A stretch of DNA of 64,000 nt. Source: Spirosoma rhododendri. Its GTDB lineage: Bacteria > Bacteroidota > Bacteroidia > Cytophagales > Spirosomataceae. A program made the translations under genes and the position numbers. Of the stretch, positions 10,399 to 18,926 are shown piece by piece. The DNA is taken from the NCBI RefSeq assembly GCF_012849055.1, contig NZ_CP051677.1:4107001-4171000 (forward strand), written 5' to 3'. Position 1 is the first letter of the stretch. Every line of letters starts with the position of its first letter. The notes below the pieces were generated by a model that worked only from the letters and a program-made list of their open reading frames with translations, had not been told where the DNA came from and did not search any database.

Positions 10399-11707
10399 TG
10401 CGTCTGCTGCTAATCATAGTCCTGGGATGCCTGCTGCTGGGGCCTGCCGACCGACGGAGTCATCGTCCTATCAGCCTGGAGCCGATCAAGTAAGCCGGGT
10501 AGTCGACGCGATGAACGACGTGATGATGCACGACGTCACCAATCCCCCGCTGGCCGCGCGGTTCTTTGCCTACGCCACGCTGGCTGGTTACGAAACGCTC
10601 AGTCACTCCGATTCGACGCTGCGCCCGCTGTTGCGCCGACTCAATCAGTACCCCAGTATTCCGACACCCACCGTAACAAACTATAACCCTCAACTGGCTG
10701 CGTTGCTGGCGATGCTCGAAACGGCGGGGCGCCTGCAACCGTCCGGCCGGAACCTGGATAGCTGCCGTACGAGCCTGCTGGACGATAGCCGGAAAAAGGG
10801 TATGCCCGATGATATACTGACCGGGTCACAGAAAGTTGCCAAAACCATCGCCGACGCGGTGGTGCGCTACGCCCGGCAGGACGGCTACAACCGCCTAAGC
10901 GACTACCCGCGTTATACCCCAACCAAAGGCGAGGGCTACTGGTACCCGACCCCGCCCGCGTTTCTGTCGGCCGTAGAGCCTCATTTCGGCCAAATTCGCC
11001 CGTTTCTGATCGATTCAGCAGGTACGTACACGCCCCGGCCACCTACCGTTTTTTCGACCAACAAACAAAGCGCCTTTTACCGGCAAATGGCCGATGTGTG
11101 CCGGGCTGGGCAAACGCTGACGTCCGACCAAAAAGCCAGCGCCCAGTTCTGGGATTGCAACCCCTTCGCCGTGCAGGACGCGGGGCATCTTCAAATTGGC
11201 TTGAAAAAGATGTCGCCGGGGGCGCATTGGATGGCTATTGCCGGAGCCGCCTGTCGGCGGCAACGCGCGTCGTTCAGCCGGACGCTACAGGTACATACAG
11301 TACTGGCCATGACGCTGATGGACGCCTTTATCTGCTGCTGGGCCGAGAAGTACCGCAGCAACCGCATCCGCCCAGAAACCGTCATCCGCCAATACATCGA
11401 CCCCGACTGGAAGCCGCTGTTGCAAACACCTCCGTTTCCAGAATACGTGAGCGGCCATTCGGTGATTTCGGGCGCGTCGGCGGAGGTACTGACCCACTTT
11501 TTCGGTGACAACCTGGCGTACACCGACTCCACCGAAATTGGTTTTGGACTGGCTCCCCGGCGGTTTACCTCGTTCCGGCAGGCCGCGCAGGAAGCTGGCC
11601 TATCGCGGTTCTACGGCGGCATTCATTTCAATGATTCAGTTACAGAAGGATTGAACGAGGGGCAGCGAATAGGAGAATACGTCGTGGCAACGCGGCTAGT
11701 CAAGTAA
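10398..11707 (+). CDS. vanadium-dependent haloperoxidase-type PAP2 lipoprotein (frameshifted at 10439-10442)
   Basis: The ATG at 10398 overlaps the preceding stop and gives a lipoprotein signal, MRLLLIIVLGCLLLGAC, but only if one G is added to G4 at 10439-10442; as written, the frame starting there ends at 10492 and the body is in another frame. The C-terminal third has the PAP2/haloperoxidase active site: K and R in KYRSNRIRPETV, the SGHS box (PEYVSGHSVISG), and RFYGGIHFNDS, supplying the residues that bind vanadate or phosphate. Homologues sit next to FG-GAP/UnbV genes in many Bacteroidota. Whether it oxidises halides or is a phosphatase cannot be told from sequence. Last gene of the sigma-FecR-SusCD locus. 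Confidence 0.88.
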
Positions 11708-11827
11708 TACGTGTGCCGCAATGTGGGCGTTTCCAGACAGGGCAGGGATCAATTATCCGCATGTTGCGTCCAATTCATAAACCGTACTTAGCACAAAAGC
11801 ATAAGCACCAATTGATTTTTTGCGATC

Positions 11828-13429
11828 ATGATGAAAAAAGTAATAGCTGTTCTGGGTCTATTAACCTGGCTCAGTTTTTCCGCGCAAAGCCAGTCTTTTT
11901 TTGTACTCAATCCTGAACGCTATAAGCCTTACATTGATCAGTTTAATGCTGACGATAACGAATTGTATAAACAATACATTCCTAATGATTCAGCCTGGCA
12001 ATTCATTCAATCGAACGTGCCGCTGCTGGACTGCCCGGACAAGAATTTGGAATTAACGTATTATTTCCGTTGGTGGACCTATCGCAAACAAATAAAGGCG
12101 ACGCCTGATGGTTTTATCGTTACCGAGTTTTTGCCCTCTGTATATTGGGCGGGTAAGCATAATTCGATCAGTTGTGCAGCCGCTCATCATTTTTATGAAG
12201 GTCGTTGGCTAAAGGATACCAAATACTTAAATGATTATGCAAATTTCTGGCTAAGAAAGGGAGGGGATTTACGAAGTTATAGCTTTTGGATTTCGGATGC
12301 ATTGTGGTCATTTCATCAGGTTAAACCTAATTCAGCCTTATTAACCGATCTGCTACCCGATTTAATCAAGAATTATCAGGGATGGGAAACGGGGCGAATG
12401 TATCAAGATAAATATTTTATTGGTAAAAATCCCGATGGACTTTTTAGTACAATTGATGATCGGGACGGAATGGAAATGTCCATTGGCCAACATGGTAAGC
12501 GCCCAACCATTAATTCATATATGTATGGTGATGCCAAAGCTATTGCCCGTGTTGCACGCCTGAAAGGAGACAAACAAAGTGAGAAGCTGTTTTTGTCGAA
12601 AGCTGATACGCTACAAAAATTGGTGCTAATGAAGCTGTGGGATAATCAATCTAACTTCTTCAAAACCATGCCCTATAACCAGTCGAAACTGGTTGATGTT
12701 CGGGAGATTTTGGGGTACACACCCTGGTATTTTAAACTACCTACTCAGGGGAAGGGATACGAAAAAGCCTGGCGACTGCTACTCTCGGACCAGGGATTTA
12801 AGGCTCCTTATGGATTAACCACCGCCGAACAAAGTCATCCGAAATTTGAATTAACGTATGAAGGACACGAATGCAAATGGAATGGACCGAGCTGGCCTTT
12901 TTCAACGGCAGTAACATTAACGGCCATGGCCAACGTACTTAATGAGTATGAGCAGACGATAATCGAACCTCGGGATTATTTTGATCAGTTGGTTATTTAT
13001 TCGAATGCCCACCGTCGAGTTTCAGAAAATGGTCGCCTGCTGCCTTGGATTGACGAAGTAGTAAATCCGTATACGGGGGACTGGATTTCCCGGACAATGT
13101 TAGAATCAATGGGTTGGCGAGCTGATAAAGGAGGGGTCGAGCGAGGAAAAGATTATAACCACTCTACATTCTGCGATTTGGTCATTTCGGGGCTCATCGG
13201 TATACGACCGCAGGATACTAATAGTATCGTTGTTAATCCATTGGTTCCAGCTGATGGATGGGATTGGTTCTGCCTGGACAATATTACATACCATGGCAAA
13301 ACACTCACCGTGTTGTTCGATCGTTTTGGGACAAAATACAACAAGGGAAGAGGGTTGTTGTGTTTTTCAAATGGCAAGTTGCTGGCGAAGGCAGAATCAA
13401 TTCAAAAGCTAACTGTTTCGCTTGAATAG
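11828..13429 (+). CDS. MGH1/GH63-type glycoside hydrolase, secreted; likely acquired gene
   Basis: 533 residues with a signal peptide (MMKKVIAVLGLLTWLSFSAQSQ). The rest resembles an (alpha/alpha)6-barrel of the MGH1/GH63 type: FRWWTYRKQI, PSVYWAGKHNSISCAAAHHF, GLFSTIDDRDGMEMSIGQ, and EGHECKWNGPSWPFSTAV, the last like the WRGPxW motif of GH63. Family members hydrolyse alpha-glucosides or mannosylglycerate; the substrate here is unknown. Base composition differs sharply: the 60 bases from 12361 hold 19 G+C, while the 60 from 9301 hold 42. Codons ending in A/T are frequent, unlike both neighbours. This and the decayed-looking downstream flank suggest horizontal gain. ATG at 11828 or 11831. Confidence 0.85.
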   Translation: MMKKVIAVLGLLTWLSFSAQSQSFFVLNPERYKPYIDQFNADDNELYKQYIPNDSAWQFIQSNVPLLDCPDKNLELTYYFRWWTYRKQIKATPDGFIVTEFLPSVYWAGKHNSISCAAAHHFYEGRWLKDTKYLNDYANFWLRKGGDLRSYSFWISDALWSFHQVKPNSALLTDLLPDLIKNYQGWETGRMYQDKYFIGKNPDGLFSTIDDRDGMEMSIGQHGKRPTINSYMYGDAKAIARVARLKGDKQSEKLFLSKADTLQKLVLMKLWDNQSNFFKTMPYNQSKLVDVREILGYTPWYFKLPTQGKGYEKAWRLLLSDQGFKAPYGLTTAEQSHPKFELTYEGHECKWNGPSWPFSTAVTLTAMANVLNEYEQTIIEPRDYFDQLVIYSNAHRRVSENGRLLPWIDEVVNPYTGDWISRTMLESMGWRADKGGVERGKDYNHSTFCDLVISGLIGIRPQDTNSIVVNPLVPADGWDWFCLDNITYHGKTLTVLFDRFGTKYNKGRGLLCFSNGKLLAKAESIQKLTVSLE

Positions 13430-13695
13430 AAGATTGTACTCAATTGCGTTAGTCAGCGGTCTGACCATGCTCGATGCGGAGCCCGAGTTATTTGACGTAG
13501 TGTAGTCAACGTTATTACCGGCATCGTGGTGACCAAACCCGGTCAGTGGGCTTAGTGAAAGTCATTTTCTGCTAGGTCTGGTCGAATCGGGGCCTAGGGG
13601 TAATCAATGTGTGGTTACCACAAGACAAAACGACCGAAAAGTACCCGTAAGTTCTTTTCTGGTTAACAAGTATTGGCCAGCGAAGAAATCGTCGC
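13430..13695. other. intergenic stretch, no gene recognised
   Basis: 266 bases between two convergent genes. Short open stretches are interrupted by stops in every frame I read, and I see no clear terminator hairpin. It may be remnant sequence left beside the AT-rich gene. Confidence 0.4.
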
Positions 13696-15815
13696 TTAGT
13701 ACCCCCCGTAAAACTTACGCAGACCCCACTCGATGGTGGCCAGCAGGAGTACGACGAAGAACAGCCAACGCCAGTTGATGATTTCGTCGATGGCTTCGGT
13801 GCTGCTCAGGCGGGCGGGGTGGGGGCGGCTTGTCAGCGCGTTTACCAGCGCGTCGACCTGGGCGGGTTTGTAGAAACGGCCACCCGTCTGCGTCGCCAGC
13901 TGCCGGAGCATGGCGTGGTCGGCGGTGGTGTTGAGGGCTTCAAGTTGCTGCGTCCGGACGACAAACTGCCCCGACGATTGCTCGGCCCGGCCGTTGAGCG
14001 TGGCCGTCGCCCGAAACTGATAGGCGCCTTCCGGTAGCTGACTGATCTCGTAGCGGCTGTTGGCAGCCGTGGGCGTAAACGTGTAGCTGCGCGTCAGGTT
14101 GCGCTCGTCGGTCAGTTGCAGCCGGACGGGTTGGTCGTACTGCCGCTCGTAGATGTCGTTGTAGAGTTCGGATTCGAAAATGACCTTGTCGCCCGCGACA
14201 AACTCGTTGCGAATGGGGTAAACGCGCAGCTTCCGCCGGTCTTCCTTCACCGAAATCAACTGGATGATTTTCTGGAGTAACTCGTCGACTACCTCCTGTT
14301 TTTCCGTCAGCGCGAACTCTTCCAGCCGCCACGCCCACAGCCCTTCCCCGCCAGCACGGCCGTTTTGCGGGGCGAGGTTACGTTGAAAGCCAGCAGCGGC
14401 TTGGTCGTTTTCACGGTGCCGATCTGCTGCCACAAGACCACTTCGCTGCCCGGCTGCGCGCGGTAATCGCCGTAGGGTACCGTCAGCGGGGGGAGCTTGG
14501 CCAGCAGGTCGAGTTTGGCGGGGTCGAACGCAAGTTGCTTGAAGTCGGGGTTGAACGTCGCCGTGACTTTATCCGTCTGCGTCCCCGGCCCGCTGATTTG
14601 CAGCACCGGGTTCGACGCCGTAAACGGCCCGATCGCCGACTGACCGCCCAGCACAAACAGCATGGGCGTGTTGCTGCTCAGCAGGGTCTGGAAAACGGCG
14701 TTGCCCGTACCCCGACTGTCGGGGATCTGGTGCAGAATGATCAGGTCGTACTTTTTGTCAACCGGGGGTGTCGGGTCGATCGAGCCGGTCAGTACCCGCA
14801 CGTCGACGTCGTAGTTCTGGTTTTTTTCGAGGATACTGCGAATCGCCCGGATGTCGGGGTGAGGGGCCAGGCCCAGCAGCAGCACTTTTTCCTTACCGTC
14901 AATCACGTCGATGTACACGTCCTGCCGGTTGTTGCTGATCGTGTATTCGCCCGGCTGGGGCAGCACCTCGACCACGTAATGCTGCACCCCTTTTCGGGTG
15001 GCGGTGGTCTGAAAGGTCAGTTGATTGAACGCATCGCCCTGTCCGAACCGCACCGACTGACGACTTAATTCCTGCCCGCCCTGCCGGATCACGACCGTGG
15101 CGGCCTGTCCGGCGTAGCCATAGCTGACGATTTCAGCCTGCACCGGAAACTGATTGCCCAGATACGCAATGCGGTTGGCAATGACGCCCTTGAGCTGAAT
15201 GTCTTTGCGGGGAATGGTATCGCCCAGCCCGATCGTGTTAACCGAAAACGGGTATTGCCCGAAGGTGGGCGACAGGCCCTGATTGAAAATACCGTCCGTC
15301 ACCAATACAACGTCGGTCAGATTGCGGCCTTCGTAGTCGGAGCGGATGCCGTTGAGCAGACCCGATAGATCGGTGGTTCGGCGGGTAAAGGGTATTTGAG
15401 TAAGGTCGGCACCGGGGTCGTTCAGCGTGTCGTCGAGCGTGCGTACCGACACGTCCATGCCTTTGTCGGTCAACTGTTGCCGCAGCGACTGCAACGCAGC
15501 CAGCGACCGGTTGATGGCCGGTCGACCGCCGACGGCTACCGACTCCGAATTGTCGACGGCTAGCACAATCTTCGGTTTTTCCGTCGTCGTCTGAATGCTG
15601 CGGATGAGCGGGTCGAGCAGCAGAAAGCACAGCAGACTCACGGCCAGAAAGCGCAGCACGGCCAGCCCGTAGGTCGTGCGCCGGTCGAATCCACCTACCG
15701 ACGTACCGGTGGTAGCCAGCGGCAGCGGCTGATACAGCGCATAGGCATACGCGGCCCCCACCAGCAAACAAACCAGTATCCACCAGGGCGACGACTGAAA
15801 AATAACGTTGGACAT
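13696..15815 (-). CDS. membrane-anchored VWA-like protein (frameshifted at 14346-14349)
   Basis: About 706 residues when joined. Two N-terminal membrane segments (PWWILVCLLVGAAYAYALY and LAVLRFLAVSLLCFLLLDPLI) precede a von Willebrand A-like domain (KIVLAVDNSESVAVG with DNS as a MIDAS-like site, DVVLVTDGIFNQG), then beta-sandwich regions and one C-terminal membrane helix (INWRWLFFVVLLLATIEWGL). This is the layout of Bacteroidota BatA/BatB-related large membrane proteins. The frame is lost at C4 on the plus strand (14346-14349; GGGG on the coding strand): one more G changes AGKGCGRGG into AGEGLWAWRLEEFAL and joins the halves. I use the ATG at 15815; a TTG lies 21 bases upstream. Partners are not obvious; the MoxR gene is 11 kb away. 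Confidence 0.75.
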
Positions 15816-15830
15816 TGAGGTGAGTTTAAC

Positions 15831-15920
15831 GTTCAAGGTTTAACGTGTAAGGTTTAGGGTTCACTATCGGGAAAGTAATGCCCGTAGAAAACCTTAAACC
15901 TTACACGTTAAACCGTAAAC
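15831..15920. repeat. inverted-repeat element, GTTTAAGGTT family
   Basis: Two 31-base arms (15831-15861 and 15890-15920) pair with four mismatches around a 28-base loop. The arms consist of words like AAGGTTTAACGTGTAAGG. It fills the gap between the fabG-type stop and the start of the VWA-like gene. Related elements lie at 17758, 35724, 46509 and 50741. Confidence 0.8.
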
Positions 15921-15922
15921 CC

Positions 15923-16669
15923 CTAAGTTAACATCCCCCCGTCGACCTGCAACACCTGACCGGTGATGTAGCGGGAGAGGTCGGACGCCAGAAAAACGGC
16001 GCAGTCGGCCACCTCGTCGGGTTGACCACCCCGTTTCATCGGGATTTGCTGCTTCCATTCTTCGACGGCTTTTTCGTTGATTTCGCCGGTCATTTCGGTT
16101 TCGATGAAGCCTGGTGCGATGGCGTTGGAGCGGATATTCCGCGACCCCAGTTCCAGCGCGACCGACTTGGTGAAGCCGATGATGCCCGCCTTCGACGCAG
16201 CGTAGTTGGCCTGCCCCGCGTTGCCCCGGATACCGACCACCGACGTCAGGTTGATAATCGACCCGGCTTTGGCTTTCATCATCGGTTTGATGGCTGCTTT
16301 GGTCAGGTTAAAGACCGACTTTAGGTTAACGTTGATAACGGCGTCCCATTGTTCTTCCGACATCCGCATCAGCAGCCCGTCTTTGGTAATTCCCGCGTTG
16401 TTGATCAGCACGTCGAGCTTGCCGAAGTCGGCGATGACCTGCGTGATGAGTTCGTCGGCGGCTTTGTGGTCCGACGCGTCGGAGCGGTAGCCTTTCACCT
16501 GCCCGCCAAACTGCCGGAGTTCTTCTTCCAGCGCCTGCCCTTTTTCAACGCTCGACAGGTAGGTAAAGGCTACGGTAGCCCCTTCCTGCGCGAATTTCTG
16601 GGCCATGGCCCGGCCGATACCCCGCGATGCACCCGTGATGAGTGCCACTTTGCCTTTCAGTAAATCCAT
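15923..16669 (-). CDS. fabG: 3-oxoacyl-[ACP] reductase, SDR family
   Basis: 248 residues, the usual FabG length. Rossmann motif TGASRGIGRA near the N-terminus, NNAG at the end of strand 4 (LDVLINNAGITKDGLLMRM, a FabG-typical stretch), catalytic Ser in NLTSVVG and the YAASKAG Tyr/Lys pair, and the C-terminal RYITGQVLQVDGGM. It reduces 3-oxoacyl-ACP with NADPH in fatty acid synthesis. The sequence is close to housekeeping FabG rather than a generic SDR. It stands apart from other fab genes here, with arsM upstream across a hairpin. Confidence 0.9.
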   Translation of the reverse strand: MDLLKGKVALITGASRGIGRAMAQKFAQEGATVAFTYLSSVEKGQALEEELRQFGGQVKGYRSDASDHKAADELITQVIADFGKLDVLINNAGITKDGLLMRMSEEQWDAVINVNLKSVFNLTKAAIKPMMKAKAGSIINLTSVVGIRGNAGQANYAASKAGIIGFTKSVALELGSRNIRSNAIAPGFIETEMTGEINEKAVEEWKQQIPMKRGGQPDEVADCAVFLASDLSRYITGQVLQVDGGMLT

Positions 16670-16686
16670 TGGTTAAAAATAACAGC

Positions 16687-16719
16687 ACCGCACCAGCCAG
16701 ACTAGTTGACCGGTGCGGT
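16687..16719 (-). terminator. probable intrinsic terminator after arsM
   Basis: Arms ACCGCACC and GGTGCGGT pair perfectly around a long loop. Read on the minus strand the hairpin is followed by a T-rich stretch (TTATTTTTA), placing a terminator between arsM and fabG. Confidence 0.45.
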
Positions 16720-16784
16720 GGTCTGATCGTAAGAATGGGTCAAAAATAGCCGGTTGCCACTGAATCGCCAACGGCGGCCCGCCA

Positions 16785-17753
16785 TTAACAGCAGCCCCCG
16801 CCGTCGTAGTGGTAGGTCGAGGGCGAAATGAACAGGTCGTTGCGGTTAAGCCGGGCCAGCGCACCAGCGGTTTTGTCGCAGACGGCCAGCGGCTGATTGG
16901 GCAGCAGGACGTGGCCTTTCTGATCGTCGAAGTGCGTATCGGAGCCGTAGTAGATGGCCGTTTTGCCGGTGAAAATGCAGGGACCGTCGGTGGGCATCGG
17001 GTCTTTGATCGCGCAGACTTCGACGCTTTCGATATACAGCAGCTCGTCGGTGGCGTACTGACCCGGCGGCAGCACCCGATAGGCGCGTTTGGCCCGCACT
17101 TCGATGGTGCCGAAGCCCACGCTTGCAATCATATCAAGGTAGGTTTGCAGCGGTACTGACCCCGTCAGGCAGAGGGCGCGAAGGCGGTCGTCGTTACGGA
17201 GTTCGTCGGACATGGGCTGTTCGCAAACGGGATCCGACATGACGAGCCGACCGTGCGGTTTCAGGATGCGGTAGGTTTCGGCCAGTGCCCGGTGCAGGTC
17301 TTCGACCCGGAAAATATTGAACAGGCAGTTCTGCGCGGCCACGTCGACGCTGTTGTCGGGTAGGGGCAGGTCGAGGGCCGAGCCTTCGCGTAGGTCGATG
17401 AAGTCGCTGCTGAACCAGTCGTTCTGGGCTTCAGCTTCTCCCAGGTTGTCTTGGCAAGCCTTCAGCATTTCCGGCACCACGTCGACGCCGATGATAGCCC
17501 CCGGCCGGCGGCTAAAGTAGGCGAACTGAAGCAGTTCCATGCCGCCCCCAACGCCCACGTACATCACGGTTGGGCTGTTGACCAGGTCGCGGGGGTTGAC
17601 GGTGCTGCCGCAGCCGTAGTTCATCTCCAGCATCCGTTTGGGTATGCTCAGGCCCGGCAATTGCCAGACGGGGTTGGTTGTGCAGCACAGCCCAACCTGT
17701 GGTTCTTCGGCAGCCTGCCGGTACACGTCAACGGTGGCATCGAGGTAACTCAT
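16785..17753 (-). CDS. arsM: arsenosugar-type arsenite methyltransferase ArsM
   Basis: 322-residue class I SAM methyltransferase. The SAM site is YVGVGGGMELLQFA; a second motif is DVAAQNCLFNIF. Conserved cysteines match the arsenite-binding family: the CC pair in VGLCCTTNP, NYGCGST, QNCLFN, CEQP, and the terminal GGGCC. The N-terminus (MSYLDATVDVYRQAAEEPQVG) and the tail ending HYDGGGCC match what NCBI names arsenosugar biosynthesis arsenite methyltransferase ArsM. It should methylate As(III) with SAM in the cytoplasm. Its usual partner, the radical SAM protein ArsS, is not in the window, nor is an ArsR-type regulator. Confidence 0.82.
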   Translation of the reverse strand: MSYLDATVDVYRQAAEEPQVGLCCTTNPVWQLPGLSIPKRMLEMNYGCGSTVNPRDLVNSPTVMYVGVGGGMELLQFAYFSRRPGAIIGVDVVPEMLKACQDNLGEAEAQNDWFSSDFIDLREGSALDLPLPDNSVDVAAQNCLFNIFRVEDLHRALAETYRILKPHGRLVMSDPVCEQPMSDELRNDDRLRALCLTGSVPLQTYLDMIASVGFGTIEVRAKRAYRVLPPGQYATDELLYIESVEVCAIKDPMPTDGPCIFTGKTAIYYGSDTHFDDQKGHVLLPNQPLAVCDKTAGALARLNRNDLFISPSTYHYDGGGCC

Positions 17754-17757
17754 GCTT

Positions 17758-17871
17758 CAGTTTAAGGTTTATAGTTTAATGTACAAGGTTTGCCGCGTGG
17801 CAGCTACTTGTAAAGTAAAGGGTTTCGACGCGGACAACCTTATACGGTAGACTTTAAACGATAAACTTGTC
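17758..17871. repeat. inverted-repeat element in a divergent promoter gap
   Basis: Imperfect arms made of GTTTAAGGTTTA-like words (left from 17760, right ending about 17871) enclose a GC-rich centre with GCCGCG and CGCGGAC pairing. It sits between the divergent arsM and phosphodiesterase genes, so their promoters must lie in or beside it. Confidence 0.65.
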
Positions 17872-17923
17872 CAAAATGGGTCAGGTTGCTTACCTTTCTG
17901 CCCACTATTCTGACCGACTCTGT

Positions 17924-18676
17924 ATGCGCCTACATTCACTAATTCTGCTGAGTTTTCTGTCGTCGACAACCAGCCTGTTTGCCCAGAAAATACACGCTCA
18001 CAACGACTATACCCAGTCACGTCCGTTCCTGAATGCCTACGAACAACGGGCCGACTACATCGAAGCCGACGTGTGGGTACAGGATGGCAAGCTGGTAGTG
18101 TCGCATGATAAGCCCGCTTCCAATGCGCCTACGCTTGATTCGCTGTATCTGAAACCGATCGCGGCCCTGTTTGCCAAAAACGACGGGCGGGTCAGTACCG
18201 ACCGCACTTACACGTTTGGGCTGATGATCGACGTGAAAGACGACCCGACGGTGGTGCTGCCCAAACTGATCGAACTGCTGCAAGCCAGCCTGATCAGTTT
18301 CAACCGCAACGCCAACGCCACTGCCGTGCAGGTTATCATCAGCGGCAACCGCCCACGACCCGAGAAGTTTTTCGATTACCCGCTGCTTCAGTTCGACGGG
18401 CGGCCGAGCGAAGTATACGATCAGGAAACGCTGCAAAAGGTGGCGATGATTAGTGATAATTTCCAATCGTACACACGCTGGAACGGTACCGGCGAACTCT
18501 CCGGCGAAGATCGCGATAAGCTCAAGCGCGTCATCAAACGGGCGCACAGCGATGGTAAACTCGTTCGGTTCTGGGCCATTCCCGACCAGCCGGATGCCTG
18601 GAAAGTGCTCCGGAAAATTGGCGTCGACATCATCAACACCGACCGCGTCGCTGACGCGGCAAAGGCATTGCGTTAG
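17924..18676 (+). CDS. PI-PLC/GDPD-like secreted phosphodiesterase
   Basis: 250 residues. The ATG at 17924 gives a signal peptide (MRLHSLILLSFLSSTTSLFAQ); an earlier TTG at 17867 would add residues translated from the repeat element, so I reject it. The mature part has the TIM-barrel phosphodiesterase pattern: IHAHNDY with the first catalytic His, YIEADVWV with the metal-binding Glu/Asp, LVVSHD with the second His, MIDVKDD, and the late strand INTDRV. Families with this fold cleave glycerophosphodiesters or phosphatidylinositol. The exact substrate is not evident. It ends near a repeat element and converges on the large secreted protein gene. Confidence 0.8.
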   Translation: MRLHSLILLSFLSSTTSLFAQKIHAHNDYTQSRPFLNAYEQRADYIEADVWVQDGKLVVSHDKPASNAPTLDSLYLKPIAALFAKNDGRVSTDRTYTFGLMIDVKDDPTVVLPKLIELLQASLISFNRNANATAVQVIISGNRPRPEKFFDYPLLQFDGRPSEVYDQETLQKVAMISDNFQSYTRWNGTGELSGEDRDKLKRVIKRAHSDGKLVRFWAIPDQPDAWKVLRKIGVDIINTDRVADAAKALR

Positions 18677-18759
18677 CGTGTGGGCTGTATACTAAAAGGC
18701 TTCCAACCCCTTTTCAGGCTATAAAATAGTTGGGTAGTCGGTTAATGATTTGTCGGTTT

Positions 18760-18851
18760 TTTTTGTCGCCTTGAGCCCGCGAGGGAGCTTCGTTAGCAGG
18801 CGTATAGTCTCCTTTTGCCGAAGATCCCTCGCGGGCTCGGGATGACAAAAA
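18760..18851. repeat. inverted-repeat element, GTCATCCCGA family
   Basis: 33-base arms at 18760-18792 and 18819-18851 pair at roughly four of five positions or better; the core GAGCCCGCGAGGGA is perfect. The right arm ends GGGATGACAAAAA, the same ending as the element at 25261-25367, so these are copies of one dispersed family. Confidence 0.75.
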
Positions 18852-18862
18852 TACGGTATTGT

Positions 18863-18905
18863 AAACAGAGAAAGCGACTCCTTCACGGGGTCGCTTTCTC
18901 TGTTT
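18863..18905. terminator. bidirectional intrinsic terminator
   Basis: Perfect 16-bp stem AAACAGAGAAAGCGAC / GTCGCTTTCTCTGTTT with an 11-base loop, between two convergent genes. The A-rich 5' side and T-rich 3' side make it a terminator in both directions. Confidence 0.8.
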
Positions 18906-18926
18906 GAACGAGTGCACTATTACGAA

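Noticed and set aside
10427..11707. haloperoxidase gene starting at the ATG at 10427
   Set aside because: That start gives no export signal; the ATG at 10398, overlapping the preceding stop, gives a lipobox once one G is restored.
16673..17128. 151-codon minus-strand frame at the fabG/arsM junction
   Set aside because: Out of frame within arsM, Pro/Arg-rich and without motifs.
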